Source: Methanolobus bombayensis
GTDB taxonomy: Archaea; Halobacteriota; Methanosarcinia; Methanosarcinales; Methanosarcinaceae
DNA: 64,000 bases
Reading direction: 5' to 3'
NCBI RefSeq assembly: GCF_017873415.1
Contig: NZ_JAGGKD010000003.1
Coordinates: 124,001-188,000, forward strand
The first letter of the stretch is position 1, and every line of letters begins with the position of its first letter. Both the position numbers and the translations under genes were made by a program. Positions 53,021 through 62,344 of the stretch are shown piece after piece. The notes under the pieces were generated by a model. It did no database searches. It had not been told where the DNA came from and was given only the letters and a program-made list of their open reading frames with translations.

Positions 53021-54019
53021 TTATTCAGATTCGTGACATTCATCATTCAGTGAATCACATATAGAAGGATTGGGTTTGCCCGTGAGGATATCACGTATCC
53101 TGCTTTTGCATTCACCCAGTATTGTATCCATGTCGGCAACCACATCTATTCCAGCAGCTCCCGCATGACCTCCTCCGGTGCCATCATAATTCTGGCTTAT
53201 ATCTTCCATAATCTTTCCCAGATTGACACCTGCAGCAACAGCTTCACGCTTGGCTCTGCCACTTACCCTGATATTTGCATCACGGGAAGTTCCTATGAGA
53301 GCCACATCAGCCCCGATATTAAGGAACATGGATGAAGCTGCACCACCAAAGGAATTTACATGAGAGTCAACAAGTAACCAGTCATCAACCCTTTCAATGG
53401 TTGCACGGGTGGCACATTTTAACATTGCTATACGCATGGATATATCCTGCGGAGTTGCTGCCATCATTTCCAGCACTTCGGCATATTCCACACCACTACA
53501 GGCAATTATTTCAGAAACTGTTCTGAATGTTTCCTGAGTAGCATGTTTAAAATGTCCGGTGTCGGTTATTATACCAGTAAGCAGACCCATTGCAGTGCGT
53601 CGCATTACAGGTGCACCCATGGATCTCAGTATGTCAAATACCATCTCTGCAGTGGATGTTGCATGACGGTGTAGATAGAACTCAGCATTCTCGATAAGAG
53701 CAGTAGTTGCATGATGATCGATCACACAGTATTTACCAAGTTTAATATCATTTAGCTGGGAACTTGTGGAAGTATCAACTACAAGAGTTATGTCATATTC
53801 AGACGGATCAGGTTTTTCAACCACGTCAATATTTAGTTTATCAATAAGAAGAGAAGCAACACGGTTACACCCATCAACAAGGCCAATTGTTCCTCCCACG
53901 GCTTCTGAAAGTGCAAATGCACTACTTACGGCATCCGGATCGGCGTTCCGATGACAAAGATAAAGGATATTAGTATAATCCAGAAGCTTATTGTAAAACT
54001 CCGTTTCTTCAACTTGCAT
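53021..54019 (-). CDS. DHH-family phosphoesterase
   Basis: A 332-residue RecJ/NrnA-like phosphoesterase with a DHH domain (HRNADPDAVSSAFAL, VDTSTSS, CVIDHHATT, TGIITDTGHFKHAT) and a DHHA1 domain (GGGHAGAAG near 290). It may cleave short RNA, cyclic dinucleotides or phosphoadenosine phosphate; the substrate cannot be told from sequence. It ends 19 bases before the phenylacetate-CoA ligase start and lies 60 bases after the prefoldin gene. This places it at the downstream border of the exosome superoperon, where DHH genes are often found. Confidence 0.87.
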   Translation of the reverse strand: MQVEETEFYNKLLDYTNILYLCHRNADPDAVSSAFALSEAVGGTIGLVDGCNRVASLLIDKLNIDVVEKPDPSEYDITLVVDTSTSSQLNDIKLGKYCVIDHHATTALIENAEFYLHRHATSTAEMVFDILRSMGAPVMRRTAMGLLTGIITDTGHFKHATQETFRTVSEIIACSGVEYAEVLEMMAATPQDISMRIAMLKCATRATIERVDDWLLVDSHVNSFGGAASSMFLNIGADVALIGTSRDANIRVSGRAKREAVAAGVNLGKIMEDISQNYDGTGGGHAGAAGIDVVADMDTILGECKSRIRDILTGKPNPSICDSLNDECHESE

Positions 54020-54079
54020 GGAAACCTCTGAACATTGTCGGATCTAATACCGACATGTCATCAGAAATAGAGATCAGGC

Positions 54080-54433
54080 TTACTGTGCCTGGTTCCCCAT
54101 AGATTGTTCAATCTGTTCCTGAAGTTGTGTGAAACGTTTTGATATCCTTTCTTCCTGTCTGGAAATGGATTGTAATCTGAGTGAAAGTGTTTCTACTTTT
54201 TCATTCAGTTTAGATACAGACTCTTCCTTATTGGATTTTATCTGTAATTCACCAACACTGCGATAGATGACAACATCGTCAGGCATTTTTTCCAGTTCTT
54301 CAAGAGCCATTTCAGCTTCTTTCTGCATGGACTCAACCTGAGATTTCTGCATTGCAAGTGACTGCGCTTGCTGCTGAACCTGTTGCAACTGCGCCAGTTG
54401 ATTCTGTATCTGCGGGGGTATTTGTGTACTCAT
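54080..54433 (-). CDS. pfdB: Prefoldin beta subunit
   Basis: A 117-residue prefoldin beta subunit: two long coiled-coil helices (about 8-50 and 70-112) joined by a beta hairpin (MPDDVVIYRSVGELQIK). It forms the jellyfish-like hexamer with alpha that hands unfolded proteins to the thermosome. Its place downstream of the RNA polymerase, Brix and Pcc1 genes matches the conserved archaeal exosome superoperon. The DUF3194 gene often found beside it is not seen here. Confidence 0.93.
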   Translation of the reverse strand: MSTQIPPQIQNQLAQLQQVQQQAQSLAMQKSQVESMQKEAEMALEELEKMPDDVVIYRSVGELQIKSNKEESVSKLNEKVETLSLRLQSISRQEERISKRFTQLQEQIEQSMGNQAQ

Positions 54434-54560
54434 TTGGTTTCACCTGGCATACCAATAAACCTGAAATGATTTTAATGTTTCTATGTACATTAATTCAAAA
54501 ACAAGAATGAAAAGAGATAATAAACCATAAAATACATATTGTTATATGATACAGGAATAA

Positions 54561-54797
54561 TTAAACAATACAGTCCGCTGTTTCGAATGAAACCTGTATC
54601 AAACGAAGCCATGTATTAAGAGTTGAACGCATTGCCACCAGGTCATCAGAACTTACCTCTAGAAAGATATATCCATCCTCAACCCATATTGAAACAGATG
54701 CTCTGTCAGTTATCTGGCTTTCAAGCTCAGGTTTAAGAGAGCGATAAATCAGGTCGGCTTCGCTATTTTCAAATCGTGAAAGAGACTTCAGGAGCAA
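54561..54797 (-). CDS. pcc1: KEOPS complex subunit Pcc1
   Basis: A 78-residue Pcc1-like protein. The pattern LIYRSLKPEL, VSIWVEDGYIFLEVSSDDLVAMRSTLNTWLRLIQVS fits the small dimerising subunit of KEOPS, which makes the universal t6A modification in tRNA. It overlaps the start of the Brix gene end by 10 bases and is read with it. It is followed 127 bases later by the prefoldin gene, a known order. Confidence 0.85.
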   Translation of the reverse strand: MLLKSLSRFENSEADLIYRSLKPELESQITDRASVSIWVEDGYIFLEVSSDDLVAMRSTLNTWLRLIQVSFETADCIV

Positions 54798-55258
54798 CTT
54801 TCATCAACCTCATATACTTTATAGCTTTTCATCCTGAGGCTGAAAAGTTCTTTATCGCCTTCTTTAAAATGTATATGATTGCCTGAGATCACAAGCGACA
54901 ATGAAGATGACAACTTTGAATCTTTCTGAATAAGGAGATTATTAATCAATGGTACAAGTTCATTATCCCCTTCTATCAAAGGGAATGAATCAGACCTTTT
55001 TGGATAAAAAGAAGGATCTTCTATTACAGAAAAATAAATAGAAAGTGTACAGAAACCTTCATTATCATAGAAAGCTAGGCTACCGGCATTACCATGATAT
55101 TCCCCAACTATAATGAGAGGAATATTATGAGAGAGACTCAAGACTTCTCCCATGTTCATCTTACCACGGTTGAAATACTCACAACCAAAAAAAGATGCCA
55201 GATGCTTACATAGAGTACGCGTTCCGGCAGAAGGTTTGCGAGAAGAAGTGATTAACAT
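54788..55258 (-). CDS. Brix-domain (Imp4-like) ribosome biogenesis protein
   Basis: A 156-residue archaeal Brix protein. It begins MLITSSRKPSAGTRTLCKHLASFFGCEYFNRGKM, the typical sigma70-like start, and later has FHFKEGDKELFSLR-like IHFKEGDKELFSLRMKSYKVYE. It likely aids large-subunit or 18S-type rRNA maturation. It lies six bases after rpoP and overlaps pcc1 by 10 bases. Some central regions are diverged, but gene order supports the call. Confidence 0.82.
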   Translation of the reverse strand: MLITSSRKPSAGTRTLCKHLASFFGCEYFNRGKMNMGEVLSLSHNIPLIIVGEYHGNAGSLAFYDNEGFCTLSIYFSVIEDPSFYPKRSDSFPLIEGDNELVPLINNLLIQKDSKLSSSLSLVISGNHIHFKEGDKELFSLRMKSYKVYEVDESCS

Positions 55259-55264
55259 CGCTTC

Positions 55265-55402
55265 TTACTCTGCTTTGATGCGTTTGATAGTTGTTGGACG
55301 CTCTTTCACAAGGATACGGTGTCCACAATAAGGACAGCGAATACCTGTATACTCGTAGTCGATCTCAACATTTCTTTTGCATCTGGTACATTTGTAGGCC
55401 AT
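55265..55402 (-). CDS. rpoP: RNA polymerase subunit P (Rpb12-like)
   Basis: A 45-residue zinc-ribbon subunit of archaeal RNA polymerase, with cysteines in CTRCKR and CPYCGHR. The start is MAYKC at 55402. A longer reading frame upstream runs through the L37ae gene out of frame and should be ignored. It lies seven bases after L37ae and six before the Brix gene, as in other archaea. Confidence 0.92.
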   Translation of the reverse strand: MAYKCTRCKRNVEIDYEYTGIRCPYCGHRILVKERPTTIKRIKAE

Positions 55403-55409
55403 ATTCACC

Positions 55410-55712
55410 TTACTCTTCTGCAGCTGCAGCTGCTGCTTCCTTTGCTTTCTTAACAGAACGTGCAACAGTCTTTCCAACATTTGTCTGTGGCAGGAATGTT
55501 CCACCTGCAAAAGTATAGTTGCACTTAGCACATTTCCATATGCCCGTACCTGTTCTTTTTACAGTAGGACGTGCGCAGTTTGGACACTTGTGTGGCATGC
55601 GCATCTTTTGTTCAAGGTCTGCGACCAGTTTACGGTCTTTCCTACCATAGCGAGTACCAAATCTACCGGCTGATCTGGAAACTCGACCTTTTCGCGTATA
55701 TTTTTTTGCCAT
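55410..55712 (-). CDS. rpl37ae: Ribosomal protein L37ae
   Basis: A 100-residue L37Ae (eL43) with a C4 zinc finger (CPNCARP and CAKCNYTF) and the typical N-terminus [23 protein letters not shown]. The C-terminal [13 protein letters not shown] is an alanine-rich end common to archaeal forms. It lies between rrp42 and rpoP in the exosome superoperon. Confidence 0.95.
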   Translation of the reverse strand: MAKKYTRKGRVSRSAGRFGTRYGRKDRKLVADLEQKMRMPHKCPNCARPTVKRTGTGIWKCAKCNYTFAGGTFLPQTNVGKTVARSVKKAKEAAAAAAEE

Positions 55713-55763
55713 GAATCTTATCTCCTTGAAATTCTGTGATTTTTATGATATTGAATTTGCGGA

Positions 55764-56546
55764 TCAGATATTCAACAGGTGAGCTTCCCTGAGCTCTGAT
55801 GCTTTCTGGCAGGCAATTGACACAGCTTTTAAAAGTTTTTCCTCGGTAAGTGCGCCATCACCGCTCTTCTGCATTCCTGATATTGAGCCATCCTGATTTG
55901 AAACTATAGTTATGCGAGTGTCACAAACAGTTTCTTCATCAAGGTCAGGGTCAACCATCATTTCACCACCGATGTCTACCAGCGTAACTGAAACAGGCAT
56001 ATCCCTTATTGGCATTGGCATATCCTCACCACGACCTTCGCGTTCACCAGGAACAACGGCAGTCAGAAGGGCAGCTATTGCACCCAGAGAGGATACATCC
56101 TGGATGTTCCCTTCATTGTTGAGAACATGGATATCGATGAATACCATCCAGACTTCTTCTCCCTCCGTAATACACAACTTGTTTAAATCAATTGCGCCTG
56201 ATTCACGGATACCTCTGTCAGTGACACGAGCCATCTCAATAGCATTCTCTCTGGGAGGGCCAGCCTCAAAATCAGGAGAAGCTATCGGATTAAGTTCCAT
56301 ACTTGTAATGATGACACCTTGATCGGCAGAATCAGGGAAAGGTGTACCTACCTGCATTTTTACTCCTACAAGAATCTCAGTACCACCCATCTTGATCCAG
56401 GCGGATCCTTCAGCCTTTTCTATAACATTGGTACTGATCTCAATATCCCTTATCTCATCAAAGTTTCGGCCATCTGCTCGCTTTCCTTTGAGCATAAGGT
56501 TGTAAATATAATCTTTCTTAAGTACTGACATTACTTCATTACCCAT
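55764..56546 (-). CDS. rrp42: Exosome subunit Rrp42
   Basis: A 260-residue RNase PH-fold subunit. It has the fold (KGKRADGRNFDEIRDIEI, GTEILVGVKMQVGTPFPDSADQG, PASSEE-like ASPDFEAGPP) but lacks the catalytic acidic set of Rrp41, as is normal. Rrp42 pairs with Rrp41 to form the hexameric ring that degrades RNA phosphorolytically and adds A-rich tails. The gene follows rrp41 by nine bases. Confidence 0.95.
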   Translation of the reverse strand: MGNEVMSVLKKDYIYNLMLKGKRADGRNFDEIRDIEISTNVIEKAEGSAWIKMGGTEILVGVKMQVGTPFPDSADQGVIITSMELNPIASPDFEAGPPRENAIEMARVTDRGIRESGAIDLNKLCITEGEEVWMVFIDIHVLNNEGNIQDVSSLGAIAALLTAVVPGEREGRGEDMPMPIRDMPVSVTLVDIGGEMMVDPDLDEETVCDTRITIVSNQDGSISGMQKSGDGALTEEKLLKAVSIACQKASELREAHLLNI

Positions 56547-56555
56547 GATCGCACC

Positions 56556-57557
56556 TCAGTCCTTCTCCTCATCATCTTCACCATCAGAGACATCCTCTTC
56601 TTCGTCTACATCAGTGAAAGACTCTTCAAAATCCTCTACAAGCTCAACAGCTTCAAAGTCAGAATGTGATTCATCTACATCAATATCTTCATCTTCTTCT
56701 GATGACTCAGGAGTAGCATCCTCTTCTTCATCTGAATCGGATTCCTTATCCTCGATATCATCATCCTCAGCTGATTCAAGGGTAGATTCCACAAGTGCAG
56801 AAACATCAACATCTTCCTCATCATCAGAGATATCCACTTCATCAAGTTTTGTGAACTTATTTCTGAGTGTTTCTTTCTGTATCTCCATTATCTGGCGACA
56901 TCCTTCCTTGCACATCTCAATTGCCTGTTTGAACTCTTCCTGAGTAACATCACCATCCATCTGAATTAGAGTGATCTCACCATCAGAGGTCATAGCCATC
57001 GGAATATCAGCATCTCCATAATTATCTTCAGGCTTGTTAAGATCAAGTACCAGTTTACCGTCAACCTTTCCCACAGCACAAGCGGATACAAGTCCCTTCA
57101 TAGGAATTCCAGCATCAGCAAGTGCCACAGAAGCTGCATTTATCGCTGCAGTTCTTGTACCTGCATCTGCCTGAAGGACCTCAGCAAAGACATCAATAAC
57201 CGCACCCGGATAAAGGTGGGTCAGCACGACAGGCTCAAATGCCTCACGACTTACTTTTGATATTTCGGTGCTCCTTCTGCTAGGACCTGGCCTTATACGA
57301 TCCTCTACAGAAAAGGCAGCCATATTATAACGATATCTTATTAATACAGAATCAGCTTTCTGCAATCTTCTGGGGTGAAGTTCCCTGGGACCATAAACAG
57401 CCGCAAGTACCTTATTTTTACCCCATTCCAAATAACATGAACCATCAGCCCTGGAGAGTACACCTATCTCCATCTTCATTGGCCTGATTTCATCAATACG
57501 TCTGCCGTCCAGACGTAATCCATTTTCATCAATGAACTTTTCAGGTTTATCACTCAT
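56556..57557 (-). CDS. rrp41: Exosome catalytic subunit Rrp41 with long acidic tail
   Basis: A 333-residue Rrp41. The RNase PH core ends near residue 240, as in normal family members (RLDGRRIDEIRPMKMEIGVLSRADGSCYLEWGKNKVLAAVYGPRE, RIRPGPSRRSTEISK, DLNKPEDNYGDADIPMA). A tail of about 90 residues, almost entirely Asp, Glu and Ser, follows. The phosphate-binding arginine and catalytic aspartate region (GDADIP) is present. The tail is unusual in length and would give the exosome a strongly acidic fringe. The gene is between rrp4 (52 bases) and rrp42. Confidence 0.94.
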   Translation of the reverse strand: MSDKPEKFIDENGLRLDGRRIDEIRPMKMEIGVLSRADGSCYLEWGKNKVLAAVYGPRELHPRRLQKADSVLIRYRYNMAAFSVEDRIRPGPSRRSTEISKVSREAFEPVVLTHLYPGAVIDVFAEVLQADAGTRTAAINAASVALADAGIPMKGLVSACAVGKVDGKLVLDLNKPEDNYGDADIPMAMTSDGEITLIQMDGDVTQEEFKQAIEMCKEGCRQIMEIQKETLRNKFTKLDEVDISDDEEDVDVSALVESTLESAEDDDIEDKESDSDEEEDATPESSEEDEDIDVDESHSDFEAVELVEDFEESFTDVDEEEDVSDGEDDEEKD

Positions 57558-57609
57558 ATTAATTCTCCAATGTTAGCACATTTCCCTGATCAAAAAGTTT
57601 TGCCTCGGA

Positions 57610-58395
57610 TCAATCATCATCTTCCAGAAGAGCATCAACTTTTCGATAGGTATCTTCCTTTATCTCACTTTCATTCTCTGCATCTTTCGTATCTTCAGTG
57701 AGATCTTCATTCAAAACAGCTTCATCCTCCTCTGAAACAAATTCATCTTCACCTTTTAAAAAAAGAGAGATCCTGTCGGTCAATCCTGAGGTGTGGGAAT
57801 GTTTCATAATAAGCTCAATAGCTTCAGTGAGAATGTCCATTTGACTATCTTTTCCTTTTATCCATATTCTTCCGTTCTGGCCCACGAATACCTCACAATT
57901 TGTCTCTTTCTTAAGCATTGATACCATAGAACCACCATGTCCTATGATACGAGGGACCTTCGCAGGAGTTACTTCAATTACACGGCCCTTGTCGAGAAGT
58001 CTCAGACCGCGTTCTCTCATGGTCAATTCGACCTTCATGGATGAACTTACATCTTTTACACGAAGTAAGGCAGACTCACCTATTCCAAGTACTTCTGCCA
58101 TTTTATCCTGATCGATACGTCTTGGATACTCTGATACGTGTAGCAAACCATCATATGGAGAACCTATATCGAATATCCAGTTAGATGGAGTTACGTCTAT
58201 AACCGTAGCAATAACATAATCCCTGAAAGATGGAATGTACTTTCCGGAAAAAGGAATTACAGATATCTTTTTCTTAGCGTTCTTTACTCCGTATAAAAGG
58301 GAATAGACTTTTCCGTCCTTTACATAAGTACCAGGACCGGAATCATCTTTGTTATCAGACAAAAACTGCCCCGGAATTACAATTTCACGTTCCAT
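57610..58395 (-). CDS. rrp4: Exosome RNA-binding cap subunit Rrp4
   Basis: A 261-residue Rrp4 with an N-terminal domain (VIPGQFLSDNKDDSGPGTYVKDGKVYS), an S1 domain (about 60-130) and a KH domain (VPRIIGHGGSMVSMLKKETNCEV). It caps the archaeal exosome ring and selects RNA. The last ~45 residues form an acidic tail, weaker than that of Rrp41. It lies nine bases after the SBDS gene, in a known order. Confidence 0.94.
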   Translation of the reverse strand: MEREIVIPGQFLSDNKDDSGPGTYVKDGKVYSLLYGVKNAKKKISVIPFSGKYIPSFRDYVIATVIDVTPSNWIFDIGSPYDGLLHVSEYPRRIDQDKMAEVLGIGESALLRVKDVSSSMKVELTMRERGLRLLDKGRVIEVTPAKVPRIIGHGGSMVSMLKKETNCEVFVGQNGRIWIKGKDSQMDILTEAIELIMKHSHTSGLTDRISLFLKGEDEFVSEEDEAVLNEDLTEDTKDAENESEIKEDTYRKVDALLEDDD

Positions 58396-58404
58396 TATGT
58401 GGCC

Positions 58405-59097
58405 TCATAATAATTTGGTTTCAGCATCGCCTTTTGTAAGATGGTTCACAAGGCCATAAAAATCATTTTGCAGGCCTGCAGGCATTTTAACAACAGCTAC
58501 CCATGAACCATCATTCTGCCACTCATTCTTTAAAAGGGTTGCAAAGCCGGCAATATCACCATATGACTTTGCTGCATATTCAGCCGGAATCTTTACGGCT
58601 ACTTCTACTTCTTCAAATCTTATAGGAATTATTGGCCGGATAGCTTTCATTACAATATTTACCTGCTCATCGACACCTTTGATAGGATCTATATGGACCT
58701 TTGCCTCTTCCATTGCCATTTCGATCCTTGCAGGAGGATGAGGAGCTCTTGTCTGAGGATTTATCGCATTCTGTGCAATGATGTTTATTACCTGTCTGGT
58801 CTTTTCTTCCAGGATCTGCTTCCTCTGTTCCTTGGTAAGCTGGAGTTCACCATGTAATATGATCTGCCTGGCAATTTCCGTTACATCACTTGTTTCAAAA
58901 GTATTCACAAGGTCAGATTCCGCAGCATGGTCCCCTTGAGCAGCATCGGTAAATACCGATTCCACAGCTATAATTTCCTCTATATTGACCTCTTCCCCTC
59001 TTTTGAGCGAAAAAGCACCTTCCGGTTCTACAAATACCTCAAAATGATTCTTTCCTTTCTTGAGCCTTGCAATAACAGACTCATCAAGAGACACCAT
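58405..59097 (-). CDS. SBDS ribosome maturation protein
   Basis: A 230-residue SBDS protein with the three-domain build: N-terminal FYSH (ARLKKGKNHFEVFV), a central helical domain with TKEQRKQILEEKTRQVI and PHPPARIEMAMEEAKVHIDP, and a C-terminal domain ending in the LTKGDAETKLL motif. It removes aIF6 from the large subunit with an EF-2-like GTPase. It lies between psmA and rrp4 in the exosome superoperon. Confidence 0.95.
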   Translation of the reverse strand: MVSLDESVIARLKKGKNHFEVFVEPEGAFSLKRGEEVNIEEIIAVESVFTDAAQGDHAAESDLVNTFETSDVTEIARQIILHGELQLTKEQRKQILEEKTRQVINIIAQNAINPQTRAPHPPARIEMAMEEAKVHIDPIKGVDEQVNIVMKAIRPIIPIRFEEVEVAVKIPAEYAAKSYGDIAGFATLLKNEWQNDGSWVAVVKMPAGLQNDFYGLVNHLTKGDAETKLL

Positions 59098-59125
59098 GTT
59101 AATTCACCCCATACTCTCTGATAAT

Positions 59126-59914
59126 TTATTCCTCTGAGTCCTGATTTTCAGATTCATCTTTTTCTTCTTTCACATCGTCCTTGAGTTCTTCACGTATCCT
59201 GGAAACAAAACCGCCAACTTCCTCTTCAGAAAGCTTTCTGAACTGACGGCTTTCCAGAGTGATTATACCAAGCTCAAGGGTAGATGCATCAACTTTGCCT
59301 TCTGCAGAAGTGTAAAGAGCTTTCATACCAAGCATAATGGCAGCATCAATATCCATATCATCATTATAATCTGCTTCAAAAATCTCCATGAAAGCATTTC
59401 TGCCGGCACCGATTGCAGTTGCCTTGTATTCAAGCAATGCACCGCTTGGGTCACTTTCAAAGAGACGTGGACGTGAATCGTCCACACCTGCAATAAGAAG
59501 AGCTGTACCGTATGGACGGACACCACCATACTGGGTGTATGTCTGCTTATGATCACATATCTTCTTGGCAATTACTTCGACACCTATTGGTTCATCATAT
59601 GAAACAACGTTGATCTGAGCCTCGACCCTTGCCCTGTCAACAAGAGAACGAGCATCAGCCACCAGTCCTGAAGTAGCAACACCAATGTGGTCATCGATCT
59701 GGAAGATCTTCTCTATCGACTCTGCTTCTATCAACCTGCTTGTGATCCTTTTGTCTACAAGCAATACCACACCATCTTTTGCTTTTACACCGGCTGCGGT
59801 TGTGCCCCTCTTAACTGCTTCTCTTGCATATTCTACCTGGAAGAGACGTCCGTCCGGACTGAAAACTGTGATGGCTCGATCATAACCCATCTGTGGCGTC
59901 ATTTGCATCTTCAC
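59126..59914 (-). CDS. psmA: Proteasome alpha subunit
   Basis: A 262-residue 20S proteasome alpha subunit. The gate-forming N-terminus and signature [27 protein letters not shown] are present. Later [20 protein letters not shown] and [12 protein letters not shown] match the family. The C-terminus carries an acidic, flexible tail ([13 protein letters not shown]). The start is a GTG at 59914 with AGGAG five bases upstream; an ATG two codons later is also possible. Confidence 0.95.
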   Translation of the reverse strand: MKMQMTPQMGYDRAITVFSPDGRLFQVEYAREAVKRGTTAAGVKAKDGVVLLVDKRITSRLIEAESIEKIFQIDDHIGVATSGLVADARSLVDRARVEAQINVVSYDEPIGVEVIAKKICDHKQTYTQYGGVRPYGTALLIAGVDDSRPRLFESDPSGALLEYKATAIGAGRNAFMEIFEADYNDDMDIDAAIMLGMKALYTSAEGKVDASTLELGIITLESRQFRKLSEEEVGGFVSRIREELKDDVKEEKDESENQDSEE

Positions 59915-60026
59915 TTCATCTCCTGATTTATTTATAAATAACAGAATATATACTATAATTAACTGAAATACGCTCTCTACTCATTTATATGTGACTGTTC
60001 CTCGGGGGTAAATATATCTACACCCT

Positions 60027-60356
60027 CTAAATACTTTTTGTTGCACCGCGAACCGTACCTGAAACTCCCAGAACATGAAGCAACACTCTTTTTCCTTTCA
60101 CATGGGTAATTGTGGCCATAACAGCCCGCGTTTGTGAAACATGATTCCTTTCACAGCTTATTACACCCTTGTTATCATCAAAAGCAAAAAGCCATATATT
60201 ACACTCACTTGAACCAAGATCACCAAGCAAACTTCCTGAAGCTGAGAATATTTCACGGATAAGATCATCCCTGCTTATTCCAATCATGTTTTCAGCTATT
60301 AGCTCAAAAGCAAGATATCGCTTATTTTCCCGCATGGTCGGTGGCAATACCTTCAT
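60027..60356 (-). CDS. rnp2: RNase P protein component 2 (Pop5-like)
   Basis: A 109-residue Pop5-like subunit of RNase P. The N-terminal PTMRENKRYLAFELI and the later CERNHVSQTRAVMATI with GVSGTVRGATKS fit the family. It forms a heterotetramer with Rnp3 that activates the RNA subunit for 5' processing of tRNA. Its ATG overlaps the rnp3 stop by four bases, coupling translation of the two partners. Confidence 0.93.
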   Translation of the reverse strand: MKVLPPTMRENKRYLAFELIAENMIGISRDDLIREIFSASGSLLGDLGSSECNIWLFAFDDNKGVISCERNHVSQTRAVMATITHVKGKRVLLHVLGVSGTVRGATKSI

Positions 60357-61087
60357 TTCTCATCACCCTTGTCTGAAAACACATCAGTAGAATCTACAAT
60401 TTCCACACCCTCAAAAACATATGATTTAGAGGGACGATTTCTGGAAATAATACATTCAGGAGTAGAAGACAAACCGGATATTGCTTCCTCTTTTGTCATT
60501 CCGAAAAGTCCTGCAAGAGCTATCAATTCCCTGGGAGCGCGCAAATCATAACAAGACCCTGCGTTAGAAGTCAGGATAAAAGGAACGTCATATTTGCGGA
60601 CCAGTGCCAGGTCTTTTCTGAAATTAGACAAAGTCCTTACCCGTCGGCCACCACGCTGGCTGACCACTTCACCAAGATCAAATGCAATTGCAACATCGTT
60701 GTCACTTGCTGATCTTGCAAGTATATGATTCAGACCATTATCTTTCATTGACCCGAAACCGGAGAGGATATCCACATTAGAATTCTCTACAGCTGCACGG
60801 TTGATATTCTCTGTACCGCCACGAATAACTATTACATCTGTCTTTTTACGATACTTTCCAACCATCCCATGTAAACGCGATGGATTATCAACTCTGATTT
60901 CCACACCGCTGAACACTTCAAAGTCATCGAACACCTGTGCCCTTTCCGGCTGGCAACTTTGTGAAGGATTAGTAATGGCGATGCCACTTATTCCTAATCT
61001 CAAGGAAAAAGAAGCCATTTCTTCTATAGTATTTTTGCCTTCGGGCACAGAGTAAACGTGCAGATCATAAAAAGAGGGGTTAACCAA
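60353..61087 (-). CDS. rnp3: RNase P protein component 3 (Rpp30-like)
   Basis: A 244-residue TIM-barrel Rpp30 subunit. FYDLHVYSVPEGKNTIEEMASFSLRLGISGIAI is the start of the PHP-like fold, and NVDILSGFGSMKDNGLNHILARSASDNDVAIAFDLGEVV is the typical core. It pairs with Rnp2 in archaeal RNase P. It overlaps the gene upstream (COG1325-like) by eight bases and rnp2 by four, so this part of the superoperon is tightly coupled. Confidence 0.93.
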   Translation of the reverse strand: MVNPSFYDLHVYSVPEGKNTIEEMASFSLRLGISGIAITNPSQSCQPERAQVFDDFEVFSGVEIRVDNPSRLHGMVGKYRKKTDVIVIRGGTENINRAAVENSNVDILSGFGSMKDNGLNHILARSASDNDVAIAFDLGEVVSQRGGRRVRTLSNFRKDLALVRKYDVPFILTSNAGSCYDLRAPRELIALAGLFGMTKEEAISGLSSTPECIISRNRPSKSYVFEGVEIVDSTDVFSDKGDEK

Positions 61088-61535
61088 ACAATTCCTCCAC
61101 TATCAGCCCCGCCTGAAGACGGTTCTTTGGATAGGTGGCTATCTTTACCTTTACAGTAATAGCATCAGAGGATGAACTCAACACTATCCTTCCCTGGAAA
61201 GCTGCTTGTTTGTCAAACCTCATATGGAATAGCTGTTCATCATCCAGCCTTTCAGGCATTTCATCTCGAAGGTTCTGAACATCATCGGAACTCATACGTT
61301 CCCTGATAAACCTTGCAAGTCGTACAGAATCCGATTTGCGTGATATCTGTGAACTGAGCATCACGGACGGATTGCCATAATGACCTTCAATATCAGTTAC
61401 TTCAATAAGTCCATCGGTAACATCATCGTCGGATATGCCAATTGCATTCCGTAAAAAGAAGTCCAGGGCAGCACGTACCCTGGAAAGATCCTCAGTAGAG
61501 TGCGCAAATACACGCAATATTATATAGTGGATCAC
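61080..61535 (-). CDS. RNA-binding COG1325-like (DUF54) protein
   Basis: A 151-residue archaeal RNA-binding domain protein of the DUF54 group. It has the start [26 protein letters not shown] and [24 protein letters not shown]. Its exact role is unknown, but it always travels with the exosome/RNase P superoperon. Overlaps at both ends (L15e and rnp3) show tight coupling. Confidence 0.85.
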   Translation of the reverse strand: MIHYIILRVFAHSTEDLSRVRAALDFFLRNAIGISDDDVTDGLIEVTDIEGHYGNPSVMLSSQISRKSDSVRLARFIRERMSSDDVQNLRDEMPERLDDEQLFHMRFDKQAAFQGRIVLSSSSDAITVKVKIATYPKNRLQAGLIVEELFG

Positions 61536-62131
61536 TTGCCTCTGTTAAGGTTTGATCTCAGGCTTGGCCTGGTCTTTTCAGTACCCGTACCACGTGACAT
61601 CATACCTCTGCCCTTTCTGCCTGAACTGGTCTTACCACGCTGTGCACGTCCTTTGTGAGTGTTACCACAGATCCAGTTGAGATTTTTGTCACTTTTGATT
61701 ACAGGATGGCTTGGATCTACGAGGATAACCTCATACCACTTGGATTTACCGTCGTCGCCCACCCAGTAGGAGTTAAGAACTTCAAGATTAGGGAATTTCC
61801 TGTCAGCACGCTGTTCAGCAATCCTCTGAATGCTCATTCCACCAGTGATCTTGTTCTTACCCATACGCTGTGTACGTCTTCCACGGATATATCTTGGTTT
61901 TCTGAGACCGCCTCTGCGTACCTTTACACGAGCTACAACGATACCCTGTTTTGCCTTGTATCCAAGGGAGCGGGCACGGTCAATACGAGTTGGACGTCTT
62001 ATCTTTGTAACAGACCCTTCCTTTCTCCATTCCTGGAGTCTTTCCCATCTGAGTTCACGGACATGTGTATTGTCCGGGTCTTTCCATGCGTCCCTTACGT
62101 ATGCATAATATGATTTTGACAAATTGTTCAC
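61532..62131 (-). CDS. rpl15e: Ribosomal protein L15e
   Basis: A 199-residue eL15, very basic, with typical [37 protein letters not shown] and [22 protein letters not shown]-like [28 protein letters not shown]. It is the first gene of the exosome superoperon. Its TATA lies at about 62237-62250, and a 5' terminal hairpin (62183-62210) may control it. The stop overlaps the next gene by four bases. Confidence 0.96.
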   Translation of the reverse strand: MNNLSKSYYAYVRDAWKDPDNTHVRELRWERLQEWRKEGSVTKIRRPTRIDRARSLGYKAKQGIVVARVKVRRGGLRKPRYIRGRRTQRMGKNKITGGMSIQRIAEQRADRKFPNLEVLNSYWVGDDGKSKWYEVILVDPSHPVIKSDKNLNWICGNTHKGRAQRGKTSSGRKGRGMMSRGTGTEKTRPSLRSNLNRGK

Positions 62132-62182
62132 CTAAGTTTCATTTCTAGTTTCACGGTTCAGCTTTTGTGATTTACAAATGCT

Positions 62183-62250
62183 ACATTCCCACGGGACGAA
62201 TCCCGGCAATGAAACAGGACTACTACTTAACCCAATCAAATTTAAACCTT
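62183..62250 (-). promoter_or_regulatory. L15e promoter and 5' leader hairpin
   Basis: On the minus strand, AAGGTTTAAATTTG (62237-62250) looks like a BRE plus TATA box, predicting a start near 62212. The RNA would then begin with a hairpin: CATT/AATG outer pairing around the perfect stem CGGGA-TTCG-TCCCG (62192-62205). About 55 bases of leader follow before the L15e ATG. Position at the RNA 5' end suggests a role in stability or autogenous control. Confidence 0.45.
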
Positions 62251-62344
62251 TGCACAACTTAAAATAAAAATTTCATCTTGCAAATACAATGTTATTATAC
62301 TGTAGTAGACAATTTTAAAAAAATAAATATAAACGGGTGAAAAG

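Noticed and set aside
56545-56943. Serine-rich reading frame opposite rrp41
   Set aside because: It is the antisense of the Asp/Glu-rich Rrp41 tail; no ribosome-binding site and the composition follows from the sense codons.
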